In this document: in pieces, positions 6,476 through 13,867 of the stretch
Numbering within the stretch: position 1 is the first letter of the stretch
Layout: each line of letters begins with the position of its first letter
From: Acidimicrobiaceae bacterium
GTDB taxonomy: Bacteria; Actinomycetota; Acidimicrobiia; Acidimicrobiales; Palsa-688
DNA length: 13,867 nt
Assembly (NCBI GenBank): GCA_003156795.1
Contig: PMHU01000140.1
Coordinates: forward strand, 12,146-26,012
Reading direction: 5' to 3'
Notes under the pieces: model-generated
Seen by the model: only the letters and a program-made list of their open reading frames with translations
The model's database searches: none
What the model was told of the DNA's origin: nothing
Made by a program: the position numbers and the translations under genes

Positions 6476-8095
6476 TCAGCTCTCGGAGAGAGCCGGGGCG
6501 GCTCGATGAGCCGCAGCCGGGTGGAGGTCCCGAGCCGAAGAGACTCGATGGGACCGCCCCTTGTCGAGAAGACGGTTGAGGGATTGTGCATCCACGTCGC
6601 CGACCACGAGGAACATGTCCCGAGCCGTTCCATTGAGGGTCCGGGCATGAAGCGATTCGATGTTGGCGCCCAAGGCGGCGAAGGCCCGGCACAGCGACGA
6701 CAGCAGACCGAGATGGTCGCGCTGGGTGATCGTCACCATCGAGCGGTCCCCACCCGCACCTCCCTGGACGGTAATCCGAGCTGCGCCCTGCGAGCCGATC
6801 AGTGGAACCGGCGCTGACCCACAGACGCCCATCACCCTCAACCTCTCGCCCAGTTCCTCCCAGTCCGATGCGTGGAGACACCCCCCGCCTTCGACGACGA
6901 ACGAGTGAAGAGCCAGGTTTAGGAGCGGCCAGGTCGCGGCCGAAGCGTGCGTAATCGAAAGCTTGCTGGACGCCAGCACCGCGGCGCTGTCGGCGAGGAG
7001 GCCGCGCCTGTCCGCGGCGACGACGGTCAACCGGACCGAATCTGAACCTTCTATTGGACGAGCCACCGCCCTCACTTCGCCGGGCCGCAGCTTCGGATGG
7101 CACAGGGCCAGGTCACCGGCGAGCACCCCGGCCGACTCGCTCATGAGCCACAGGGGAGGCGCCGAGTCGACTAGTCCTCGCGCCGAGCGACGAGACAGGC
7201 TGGTCTGCTTGAGCAGGGCGGTCACCTCTTCCGCTCGGGTCCTGGCTCGCGTCGTGTTGTGCACGGCGACTTGAACGTCAACGACCGCTGCCATCGCCTC
7301 ACCGAACGAATCAGGATCGGCGAGAAGCCAGGAGTGTCGTCCGCTGACGACCCGTCCGCTGGTTCCGACCGCATCGCACAAGGTCTCGAATGCGTCACGC
7401 GGAATCACGCTGTCGCCTTCGCTGGTCAGCACCAGGACCGGCACCTTACTGGCGCGGAGATCGGCTGATTCAGAACGCAGGTCGGCCATTTGGGCCAACC
7501 GGGCCACGCGCACCATGCCGACGGGGTTGCGCACCAGGTTCGGCACGACGTCGGCCCCCATGGCTTGAGCCATCTCCAGGGCTTGCGGCAGGGGCCAGAA
7601 TTCGCGCGCAAAGCCACCCAGCCACTCCCATGGAGGTCGGGGAGCCACGCCGCCGACGGCATTGAGCAGCACGAGGTAGCGGACCAGCTGAGGTTGCAAG
7701 TGGGCCAGCTTGATGGCGACTCCGCCACCGAACGAGTGACCTATCACCAGAGCCGGCTCGTCGATCCCTACCGCCGACATGAAATCTGCCACCCACTTGG
7801 CGTAACCGTCGAGGTTCCGGTCGGCTGACGGCAGGTCGGCCGTGCCGCCGAACGATGGCAACGCCGGGGCGTATACCTGGCAACCCCTCGTCGTGAGCCG
7901 CTTGATGGCCCTTTTGTAGGCTCGGCTTCCGAGGGCCCAGCCGTGCAGGAACACCACCGGGGGGCCGTCGGCGCCGCCGACGCCAAAGGCTGCGGAGCGC
8001 CCCTCGACCTGGACGCTACGCCAGGTTAGGTGGTCGTCGAACAGCGCCAATCTCGATGGTGGCCCCCACGCGCACACCCTCATCCAATCGAACAT
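6476..8095 (-). CDS. Alpha/beta hydrolase fused to tandem GlnD-like ACT domains
   Basis: A 539-residue two-part protein. Residues about 24-275 are an alpha/beta hydrolase with a complete triad: oxyanion-region HGW (51-53), nucleophile elbow GHSFGG with Ser121, acid Asp228 (TSEGDSVIP) and His254 (GRHSWLLADP). After a linker, residues about 309-345 (SAPPLWLMSESAGVLAGDL) resemble the stretch that precedes the ACT domains in GlnD, the PII uridylyltransferase. Then come ACT 1 (about 352-404, with ADRRGLLADSAAVL) and ACT 2 (about 451-512, with QRDHLGLLSSLCRAFAALGANI). ACT domains commonly bind amino acids, and those of GlnD sense glutamine, so a ligand-gated hydrolase is inferred; substrate and ligand are unknown. 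No signal peptide is seen, so it should be cytoplasmic. The start at 8095 lacks a clear ribosome binding site; ATG at 8083 is an alternative. A 14-bp palindrome abuts the start. Confidence 0.9.
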   Translation of the reverse strand: MFDWMRVCAWGPPSRLALFDDHLTWRSVQVEGRSAAFGVGGADGPPVVFLHGWALGSRAYKRAIKRLTTRGCQVYAPALPSFGGTADLPSADRNLDGYAKWVADFMSAVGIDEPALVIGHSFGGGVAIKLAHLQPQLVRYLVLLNAVGGVAPRPPWEWLGGFAREFWPLPQALEMAQAMGADVVPNLVRNPVGMVRVARLAQMADLRSESADLRASKVPVLVLTSEGDSVIPRDAFETLCDAVGTSGRVVSGRHSWLLADPDSFGEAMAAVVDVQVAVHNTTRARTRAEEVTALLKQTSLSRRSARGLVDSAPPLWLMSESAGVLAGDLALCHPKLRPGEVRAVARPIEGSDSVRLTVVAADRRGLLADSAAVLASSKLSITHASAATWPLLNLALHSFVVEGGGCLHASDWEELGERLRVMGVCGSAPVPLIGSQGAARITVQGGAGGDRSMVTITQRDHLGLLSSLCRAFAALGANIESLHARTLNGTARDMFLVVGDVDAQSLNRLLDKGRSHRVSSARDLHPAAAHRAAPALSES

Positions 8096-8109
8096 AAGAG
8101 CCGGCTCTT
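8096..8109. promoter_or_regulatory. 14-bp perfect palindrome abutting the hydrolase-ACT start codon
   Basis: AAGAGCCGGCTCTT is fully self-complementary with no spacer. It touches the ATG of the - strand gene and occupies the place where its ribosome binding site should be. It is a candidate operator, or a leader hairpin if transcribed. Function is inferred from symmetry and position. Confidence 0.5.
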
Positions 8110-8448
8110 GCCGGATGGTTTCGGCAGTGTGAATGGACGGTGTCGATGGCCGCGCCGTGAGGAGCCGTCACGGTGATATGGACCCGACGTCAGCGGGGAC
8201 GGGGCGCACAGCCACAAGTCCCGGAGGTCAGCATGGTCGCTCAGGCGACCACGATCTGGGTTAAGAGCAGGTTAGTTGTTCATGAACTCGGACCGGGACC
8301 CAGGACACCAGAGTGCCGGCATGGCCCGCGGTTCCCGTCACAATTGGATCAGACCAGTAACCGGCGGTCCGGGCCCATAGCGCCGCCTGCTATCTGCGTC
8401 TATCGTGATCTCGGCTAAGGCTCGCCGAGCCATAAAGGGAGACGGGCC
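8110..8448. other. Intergenic region between divergent hydrolase-ACT and G1 peptidase genes
   Basis: No convincing gene is present. It holds a 7-bp hairpin, TGGTCGC-TCAG-GCGACCA (8234-8251), without a T-tract. A second dyad, CTCGGC (8410-8415) and GCCGAG (8424-8429), lies just before the peptidase's AAAGGGAG ribosome binding site (8434-8441). It should contain both promoters, but I could not assign convincing -35/-10 pairs. Confidence 0.6.
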
Positions 8449-9159
8449 GTGCGACGTATAGCCTTGTGGCAAGCCACCATGACGACGACTTTCCTCCTAG
8501 GCCTGGTTGGAATCGCCAGTTCGACGAGTGTGGCGGCGGCGTCGAGCCCTTTGTTCGTGCCCGCCCAAAAGCAGGTAAATGGGCTCAGCAATTGGGGCGG
8601 CTATATCGCGACCGGGTCGGCAGGCGAGTTCAAGTCCATCAGCGCACAGTGGAGGGTTCCCCTCGTCACTTGCCGAGCCGACAAGGACCTCTACGCACCC
8701 TGGGTGGGTATCGACGGTGACGGTTCGTCGACGGTCGAACAGACGGGCGTGCAGACGAGTTGCTCGACCGGCTCGCCCGTGCACTCGGCGTGGTACGAGA
8801 TGTTCCCGAAGCCTGCCGTCTACTTTCCCAACCCGCTGTCGACCGGCGATTCGATCTCGGCTTCGGTGACCTATGCCGCTGGAAAGTTCACCATCACGAT
8901 CAGCGACACCACCAAAGGCTGGACTCAAACCCTTCAAAGGACGGTGTCCTCACGCCAGAAGATCAGTGCGGAGGCCGTGATCGAGGCTCCGGGCGGCTAC
9001 TACCCGGCCATCACCAAGGTGAAATTCACCCAGGTCCTGATCAATGGGGCGGACCTCAATACCCTCAACCCGATCACGTCGAAGACCGGCAACTCCCAGC
9101 AGGCCTATGGTCCAGGCAGCATCAAAGACGGAACGAACTTCTCCATCAAGCCAACCTGA
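8449..9159 (+). CDS. Secreted G1-family (eqolisin-type) glutamic peptidase
   Basis: A 236-residue protein with a signal peptide (about 1-31, hydrophobic core 12-30, likely cut after Ala30/Ala31). The mature part follows the peptidase G1 pattern: NWGGYIATG (48-56), SAQWRVP (65-71), WVGIDGDGSSTVEQTG (85-100), AWYEMFP (114-120), SISASVTY (135-142) and SAEAVIEAP (173-181). By comparison with scytalidoglutamic peptidase (catalytic Gln53 and Glu136), the dyad here is Gln98 (EQTG) and Glu179 (VIEAP); both are conserved. Such enzymes cleave proteins at acid pH outside the cell. There is little room for a propeptide, unlike the fungal enzymes. The start is GTG at 8449 with AAAGGGAG 8 nt upstream. It stands alone, with gaps of over 300 bp on both sides. 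Confidence 0.92.
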   Translation: MRRIALWQATMTTTFLLGLVGIASSTSVAAASSPLFVPAQKQVNGLSNWGGYIATGSAGEFKSISAQWRVPLVTCRADKDLYAPWVGIDGDGSSTVEQTGVQTSCSTGSPVHSAWYEMFPKPAVYFPNPLSTGDSISASVTYAAGKFTITISDTTKGWTQTLQRTVSSRQKISAEAVIEAPGGYYPAITKVKFTQVLINGADLNTLNPITSKTGNSQQAYGPGSIKDGTNFSIKPT

Positions 9160-9496
9160 CGTAGGCGGCGTGCCTTTGGGAGTCGACCGCCTTGACCCCG
9201 AAGCTGGGATCCTTCGGGAATTTCGTCAAATGCAGCGTCCTTCCGAAGGGAGCCGGATTCGTGTCGGCGTCGCGGCGCGCCAATCTGGGGTGGATTCCGT
9301 CACGTTTTCCCTGGTCAGAGGCACATCTGGTGGTCGCGCGGTTTGACCCTCACCGACGGCCTCGGCCGTTGGTCGTCCGTTGTCTTGCCTATGGGTAGCG
9401 ATTGATATCCACGAACGAGCCTCTGACGAGTCGGGGATCCAACCCGTGCCGAATTAGGCGCCCGCAGAAGGCTCGAGCGGTATCGAGGGAGCAGAA
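9160..9496. other. Intergenic region without a supported gene
   Basis: This separates the G1 peptidase from the LAFTG surface protein. The only structure I see is a dyad, CCTTCGG (9211-9217) and CCGAAGG (9243-9249), with a 25-nt loop; it could be a weak terminator for the peptidase gene. The right end holds the GAGGGAG ribosome binding site (9485-9491) of the next gene. Short open frames here show no family resemblance or ribosome binding site. Confidence 0.55.
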
Positions 9497-11092
9497 GTGA
9501 CAGTTGTGAATTGTGCACGGCGGCTAGCGCGCCGGACCTTGTCGGCCCGGGGCGGGATGCTGGGTGTCGTGGCGCGCGTGACCGCCGCCGTCATGTCCCT
9601 GATCGGTCTTCTTCTCATCTCCGTGGCCGGGGCGGGTCTCGCCGGTGCCGTCACGCCGAACAGCGGGACGCCATCGACCATTTCCGGCTCCATGGACGGC
9701 GACCTGGCCTTCCCGGCCGGATCGTGGATCGCCGGCGGCTACCACTTCACCGGCGGGACCGTCGGTGACCCCGTCACGTTCGAAAACGCAGAGATCAGCC
9801 TGCCGGTTTCGTGCACCCTCGGGGGCTCGACCATAGCTGGCAGCATCGTGGTGCCCCTCTCCGTCGGTCCTTGGACGCCGACGGGCACCGGAGCCGTTCC
9901 GTGGGTCAATCGATCGAGTACCAATCCGCTTCCATACGAAGGATCCGTTCAGGCTCCGAACCTCTGCAACGGCGACATGTACAACTCTTCGGGCGCCACC
10001 TTCACAGCCGACGTCTCGTCGACGAGCACGACGGCGATCAGTGTGAAGTTCCACTACACGGTCCCCGCAGGGAAGAGCGAGCCCAACGCCGACTGCGATG
10101 ATCCGACAGACGCCTATGCCACTGATTCGGCTGTGTGCAGCTCATCAGAGAGCCAGGCGGCTTCGATCACACCGACACTGACCAGCGAACTCACCCAGAC
10201 CATCGCCGGGCACATCTATCTCTGCAACAGCGGATCCCAGACCGCCACTGAGATCACAGGCGGGACACTGTCGGCCACCGGCGCCCAAACCCTGACCTCC
10301 ACTCCGAACCCCCTGGCCGCCACCGACGTAGCAGCCGGCAAATACACCATGGACGCCACCGCCCCCGCCGGCTACCAGTTCGTGAGCTGCGATGGCACCG
10401 CCATCTCCCCCGGCTTCAACACCGAGAAAGTCAAAGTCCCCGCCGGCGGCAGCGCCACCGGAACCTTCTACGTCAGCCCGACCAGCGTGCCCAGCATCAC
10501 TCTCGGCACCAGCCAGACCAATGACGCCAACGGGACCAGCTACGCTAACAGCGAAACGGCCACAAAGGCGGGTGAGAACGTGCCGTTCCGAGTAACGGTA
10601 ACGAACACGTCATCTGGATCCGTGACCATCAAGTCGCTCACGGATTCTTGGCCCAGCCAGGCGGCGTTCGCCCCGATCTGCGCGACGGCGGTGGTCGGTA
10701 CTGCACTCCAGCCAGGGGCTTCGGCCACCTGCGACTTTACGGTCGACGGCTACGCGCCCCCTGCCGGTCAGTCCCTCCAAGACACCGTCGATGTCACTGG
10801 CTGCCAGTCCAGCGACACGTCGAACTGTGTGACCGTCTCCTCCACCTCTATCGTGACGACGGCCGCCGTCGCCGCCAGCCACTCTGACACAGTCGGCACA
10901 ACAGCGGGCACGACGGTGCCGACGAACTCGACCGTAACGACGCTGGCTCCGCAAGTGCCGGCCTCGTCCCTTGCCTTCACGGGAGCTCCGGCGCACCTGC
11001 GCCTTCTCCTCGAAATCGGGCTCTCGCTCCTGTCCGCGGGCCTTCTGGTCGTATGGATGGCGCGCCCGCGTCGCCGCTCAGCGCGAACGTGA
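9497..11092 (+). CDS. Cys-rich cell-surface protein with LAFTG sortase-type anchor
   Basis: A 531-residue exported protein. A long basic N-region and hydrophobic stretch (about 21-52) form the signal peptide. Residues about 60-225 are a beta-rich domain I do not recognise. Residues about 236-326 (IAGHIYLCNSG, then AGKYTMDATAPAGYQFVSC) resemble a SpaA/Cna-B-like prealbumin-type domain. Residues about 333-455 resemble a DUF11-type module (GENVPFRVTVTNTSSGSVTIKSL). A Thr-rich stalk leads to LAFTG (492-496), a membrane helix (about 502-521) and RPRRRS. This is the layout of a class E sortase substrate (LAxTG type) of actinobacteria; no sortase is encoded in the window. About ten cysteines in the mature part suggest disulfides. 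The start is GTG at 9497 with GAGGGAG 5 nt upstream. An adhesive or structural role is inferred from architecture only. Confidence 0.86.
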   Translation: MTVVNCARRLARRTLSARGGMLGVVARVTAAVMSLIGLLLISVAGAGLAGAVTPNSGTPSTISGSMDGDLAFPAGSWIAGGYHFTGGTVGDPVTFENAEISLPVSCTLGGSTIAGSIVVPLSVGPWTPTGTGAVPWVNRSSTNPLPYEGSVQAPNLCNGDMYNSSGATFTADVSSTSTTAISVKFHYTVPAGKSEPNADCDDPTDAYATDSAVCSSSESQAASITPTLTSELTQTIAGHIYLCNSGSQTATEITGGTLSATGAQTLTSTPNPLAATDVAAGKYTMDATAPAGYQFVSCDGTAISPGFNTEKVKVPAGGSATGTFYVSPTSVPSITLGTSQTNDANGTSYANSETATKAGENVPFRVTVTNTSSGSVTIKSLTDSWPSQAAFAPICATAVVGTALQPGASATCDFTVDGYAPPAGQSLQDTVDVTGCQSSDTSNCVTVSSTSIVTTAAVAASHSDTVGTTAGTTVPTNSTVTTLAPQVPASSLAFTGAPAHLRLLLEIGLSLLSAGLLVVWMARPRRRSART

Positions 11093-11109
11093 GCGCCTGA
11101 GACCCTCGT

Positions 11110-11125
11110 CGCCGGGATACCGGCG
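11110..11125. terminator. Hairpin after the LAFTG protein gene
   Basis: CGCCGG (11110-11115), GATA loop, CCGGCG (11120-11125), located 18 bp after the stop codon. It is a strong 6-bp GC stem without a T-tract. A terminator is likely from position. Confidence 0.5.
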
Positions 11126-11140
11126 GGGCGGCTTAGGTAA

Positions 11141-11169
11141 CCGGACTCCGACGAACCCCGGAGGGCCGG
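11141..11169. other. Second stem-loop in the 11093-11255 gap
   Basis: CCGG (11141-11144) and CTCCG (11146-11150) pair with CGGAG (11159-11163) and CCGG (11166-11169) around an 8-nt loop. The stem has small internal bulges. It could be part of a tandem terminator or an operator for the SDR gene. Confidence 0.35.
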
Positions 11170-11255
11170 TCGAGGCGTCGTCGCCCACGCCGGTCGCATA
11201 CGCTCCGTAGCTTGGTGCCCGGAAGGTAGGGCCTTCGACGAGAGAGGATGCGACG

Positions 11256-12272
11256 ATGCGTGTGCTCGTCACCGGAGGCACCGGGTTCGTGGGTGCGTGG
11301 AGCGCCAAGGCGTTCGCGGATGAGGGCCACGATGTCAGGCTGCTGGTTCGCCGACCGGAGCGGATCGCGACGGTGTTCGATCCGCTTGGCGTCACGGGGG
11401 TTGAGCACGCGGTCGGCGACATGACCGATGCGGCCGCAGTCAGTGCGGCCATGGACGGTTGCGATGCCGTGCTGCATTGCGCCGCTATTGTCAGCAACGA
11501 CCGCCGCCAGGTGGACGCCATGAACGCATCCAATCTCCGTGGAGCCGAGGCGGTCCTAGGGACGGCGGTCGCATGCGGCGCCGATCCCATAATCCACGTG
11601 TCGAGCATCGCCGCCCTGTTTGACCCGGTCGCGCCCATCATGCGCACCGACGGCATCGCGGCCGGCGCGGGAGCATACGGACGCTCCAAGGCGTCGGTGG
11701 AAAACTACGCCCGTTCGCTGCAGGCGGCTGGTGCTCCAGTCACGATCACATACCCGGGCATGGTGCTCGGTCCGTCGGCCGGTCCGGCCTTCGGCGAGGC
11801 GGCCCAAGGTGTCGAGCAGCTCCTGAAGATGGGAGTGATACCGACCCACGATGGCGCCTGGCTCGTTGTCGATGTACGAGACGTCGCGGCCGTGCATTCT
11901 GCGTGCATGCTCCCTGGACAAGGCCCGAGACGGTTCCTGTGTGGCGGGAGGTTCTTGCCCATGCGTGAGTTGGCACCGATCCTGCGGCGACTGACCGGAC
12001 GATCGCTGCCGATACTGCCGATTCCCGGGATGGCTCTACGAGAGCTTGGGCGCCTCGTGGACATGGCAGCGCGAGTGGTGCCCATCGAGACGGTGTTTAC
12101 ACGCGGCGCCATGGAACAGTTCACCCGGATGACCCCCTCGGATGACGCGGGCGTACACGACCACTTGGGCGTCACCTACCGTCCGGTCACCGAAACCTTC
12201 GCCGACACCGTGTTGGCCATGGTCGTCGAGGGTCGGCTAAGTAAGAAACAGGCTGGCCGGGGCGCCGGCTAG
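11256..12272 (+). CDS. NAD(P)-dependent epimerase/dehydratase-type extended SDR
   Basis: A 338-residue Rossmann-fold oxidoreductase. The nucleotide-binding loop is TGGTGFVG (6-13). R32 and R33 after strand 2 could favour NADP. The loop GDMTD (54-58) is typical of the family. The active site has S116/S117 (HVSS), Tyr141 and Lys145 (YGRSK). The C-terminal half, with FLCGGRFLPMRELAPILRRLTG (about 228-249), resembles the dihydroflavonol-4-reductase/NAD-epimerase branch, which acts on sugars, steroids or other ketones; the substrate cannot be assigned. The start is ATG at 11256, preceded by AGAGAGGA. The stop lies 5 bp from that of the convergent BIG2 gene. It may be monocistronic. Confidence 0.92.
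   Translation: MRVLVTGGTGFVGAWSAKAFADEGHDVRLLVRRPERIATVFDPLGVTGVEHAVGDMTDAAAVSAAMDGCDAVLHCAAIVSNDRRQVDAMNASNLRGAEAVLGTAVACGADPIIHVSSIAALFDPVAPIMRTDGIAAGAGAYGRSKASVENYARSLQAAGAPVTITYPGMVLGPSAGPAFGEAAQGVEQLLKMGVIPTHDGAWLVVDVRDVAAVHSACMLPGQGPRRFLCGGRFLPMRELAPILRRLTGRSLPILPIPGMALRELGRLVDMAARVVPIETVFTRGAMEQFTRMTPSDDAGVHDHLGVTYRPVTETFADTVLAMVVEGRLSKKQAGRGAG
12256..12269. terminator. Hairpin overlapping the SDR stop (possible bidirectional terminator)
   Basis: GCCGG (12256-12260), GGCG loop, CCGGC (12265-12269), ending one base before the TAG (12270-12272). With only 5 bp between the convergent stops, any intrinsic terminator must overlap coding sequence, and this stem is the best candidate. There is no T-tract. 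Confidence 0.4.
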
Positions 12273-12277
12273 GGCAC

Positions 12278-13867
12278 TCAGGAGAGGGTGAAGGTCGTCG
12301 TGGCGAGGATCGCCTTGTTCTTCGGTTCCTTTGCGTACACGGTGTGGGCACCCTTGGCTCCGGACTCGATCCGGGTCGGCATTTTCACGCTGCATGTGAA
12401 CGTACCGAGGCTACCGACGGTCGCCGCGCAAAGCTTCACTTTCGGCTTGGAGGCGACGCCGGTCTTGTAGATCACCTTGACCTTGGTGCCAGGGGTGAAG
12501 CCTTGGCCCGACACCGTGGCCGCGGCCTTTGGTCGCCCGCTGGCAGGCGAGATCGTGATGCTCGGGGCGGTCACGTTGACGGTCGTGATACCCGGGACGG
12601 AAAGCGAGGGAGCCACGGCGGACACCACCGCCTGCCCCACGGCCACTCCCGAGAGCAGACCTGAAGTCGACACTGAGGCGATCGAGGGGTCGGAGGACGA
12701 CCAGTTAACCGTGCCGGTCAGATCCTTGGAGGTGCCATCCGAGTACAGACCCGTCGCCGTCAGCTGCTGAGTGCCCCCCTTGGGTACGTTCGCTACGAGC
12801 GGCGACGCCGTAACCGCTACGAGCACGGCTGGCAGCACAGTGATGAGTGCGGCGCCTGAGATGAGCGCCGACGGATCAGTAGCCGTGATCGCACCCGCGC
12901 CTATCCCCTGAGCGGTGACAAGTCCTGAAGACGACACCGTCACTGTTGAGTCACCGGAGGACGACCATGTAACCGTGCCGGTCAGATCCTTGGTGGCGCC
13001 GTCTGAGTACAGACCGGTCGCCGTGAGCTGCAGGGTATCCCCCTTGGGCACGTTCGCGACTAGGGGCGACACGGCGACTCCTACCAGCACGGCTGGCAAT
13101 ACGGTGATGCTGGAGACAGCCGATATCAGCGACAGGAGATCAGTCGCCGTGACCGAGACCACCCCAGTCGTCAGCGCGGTCACCAGACCCGACGGCGACA
13201 CCGACGCCGTCGTACTGCTCGATGTGGCCCACTCCACCAGGCTGGTGAGATCTGACGTGGTGCCATCCGAAAACACACCGATGGCCGTCAGCTGCTGCGT
13301 TTCACCTGCCGGCAGGCTCAGAGTCGACGCCGACAACGTGAGTGAGTCGAGTACGGCCGGCACAACGGTGATAAGAGACGTGCCCGAGATGAGCGACTGG
13401 AGATCGGTTGCAGTTACCGAGACCACCCCGGCCGTCAGCGCGGTCACCAAGCCCGAGGAGGACACCGAGGCCGTAGAAGTATCGGAGCTGGACCAGCCCA
13501 CCAAGCTGGTCAGATCCGACGTGGTGCCATCCGAAAACAGACCTGTCGCGGTCAGCTGTTCGGTCTCACCCTTCGGCAAGTTGACCGTCGACGACGACAG
13601 CGTGAGTGAATCCAGGACCGCGGGCAACACGGTGACGCTGGAGACAGCCGATATCAGCGACACCAGATCGGTCGCAGTTATCGAGACCACGCCCGTCCCC
13701 AGTGCAGTGACCAGACCCGACGGCGACACCAACGCCGTAGAAGCTGATCGGAGCTGACGACCAGCTAACCAAGCTGGTCAGATCCGACGTGGTGCCATCC
13801 GAAAACAGACCAGTCGCCGCTAGCTGCTGAGTCTCACCCTTCGCCAGGCTCACCGTCGACGACGACA
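12278..13867 (-). CDS. BIG2-type Ig-repeat secreted protein, 3' part, with an apparent frameshift (start outside window)
   Basis: The gene enters from the right edge and stops with TGA at 12278. From the edge inward it encodes one partial and four complete 88-residue bacterial Ig-like group 2 repeats, each with the pattern PKGETQQLTATGLYSDGT-x-DLT-x(3)-W-S-S, then SSGLVTA and ITVLPAVL. A final ~96-residue IPT/filamin-like module follows (SITISPASGRPKAAATVSGQ, GFTPGTKVKVIYKTG) with two cysteines. No membrane helix or sortase motif ends the protein, so release or non-covalent attachment is inferred. The reading frame shifts between about 13742 and 13760: upstream it reads LAKGETQQLAATGLFSDGTT then TSDLTSLVSWSS and leaves the frame used downstream. 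An intact reading frame covers only 12278-13732 (TTG), and that codon is inside a repeat, so it is not a real start. The gene is either broken or contains a sequence error. Confidence 0.82.
12569..13867 (-). repeat. Tandem 264-bp coding repeats (BIG2 units)
   Basis: Complete units are 12569-12832, 12833-13096, 13097-13360 and 13361-13624, each exactly 88 codons, plus a partial unit 13625-13867 cut by the window edge. Units fall into two subtypes: the two C-terminal ones begin PAVLV and contain SPLVANVPKG, and the others begin PAVLDSLTLS. Stretches of near identity (for example 44 bp shared by 13500-13543 and 13768-13811) indicate recent duplication. Confidence 0.9.

Noticed and set aside
8173..8418. 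81-residue open frame in the hydrolase/peptidase intergenic region
   Set aside because: It has no ribosome binding site, no domain and unusual composition, and it overlaps the hairpin at 8234-8251.
9192..9398. 68-residue open frame after the G1 peptidase
   Set aside because: It begins with a TTG codon lacking a ribosome binding site, and the product resembles nothing I know.
12915..13757. 280-residue open frame on the + strand
   Set aside because: It is the antisense of the BIG2 repeats and is open only because the repeats are free of stops on both strands. It has no family resemblance and no ribosome binding site.
12569..13867. Regular repeats that might suggest a CRISPR array
   Set aside because: The period is 264 bp, the repeats are coding throughout in BIG2 domains, and there are no short repeats with unique spacers.

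Overview
The window looks like chromosomal DNA of a high-GC actinobacterium. An Acidimicrobiia-like organism is my best guess, from three things: tRNAs without encoded CCA, Thr/Pro-rich secreted proteins (Kelch, BIG2-type and IPT/filamin-like Ig modules), and a C-terminal LAFTG anchor of the kind used by actinobacterial class E sortases. This placement is inference; there is no marker gene to settle it. I see no insertion sequence, phage gene, CRISPR array or replication origin.

Layout from left to right. (1) The 3' end of a probable tRNA-Pro, then a complete tRNA-Gly(TCC). (2) A + strand pair: a membrane-anchored Kelch-propeller surface protein and a small LapA/DUF1049-type membrane protein, 3 bp apart. 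(3) A divergent regulatory module: a TetR repressor (- strand) facing a cytochrome P450 (+ strand), which is followed 46 bp later by a class I SAM-dependent methyltransferase. The TetR-P450 intergenic region carries two copies of a 24-bp inverted repeat (GAGAC-N14-GTCTC), one beside each gene. (4) A small lipoprotein (+) converging on a large (-) gene that fuses an alpha/beta hydrolase to two GlnD-like ACT domains. (5) A secreted G1-family (eqolisin) glutamic peptidase and a cysteine-rich LAFTG surface protein, both +. (6) An extended SDR (NAD-dependent epimerase/dehydratase type) converging, with 5 bp between stops, on the 3' part of a long BIG2 Ig-repeat secreted protein (-). That last gene runs off the right edge and carries an apparent frameshift.

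Functionally the window mixes cell-envelope genes (Kelch, LapA-like, lipoprotein, LAFTG protein, BIG2 protein, acid peptidase) with a tightly regulated oxidation/methylation unit (TetR-P450-methyltransferase). The peptidase points to an acidic setting. The two observations I would follow up first are the hydrolase-ACT fusion, which suggests a hydrolase gated by a small ligand such as an amino acid, and the matched operator pair, which makes a specific, testable prediction of autoregulation by the TetR protein.
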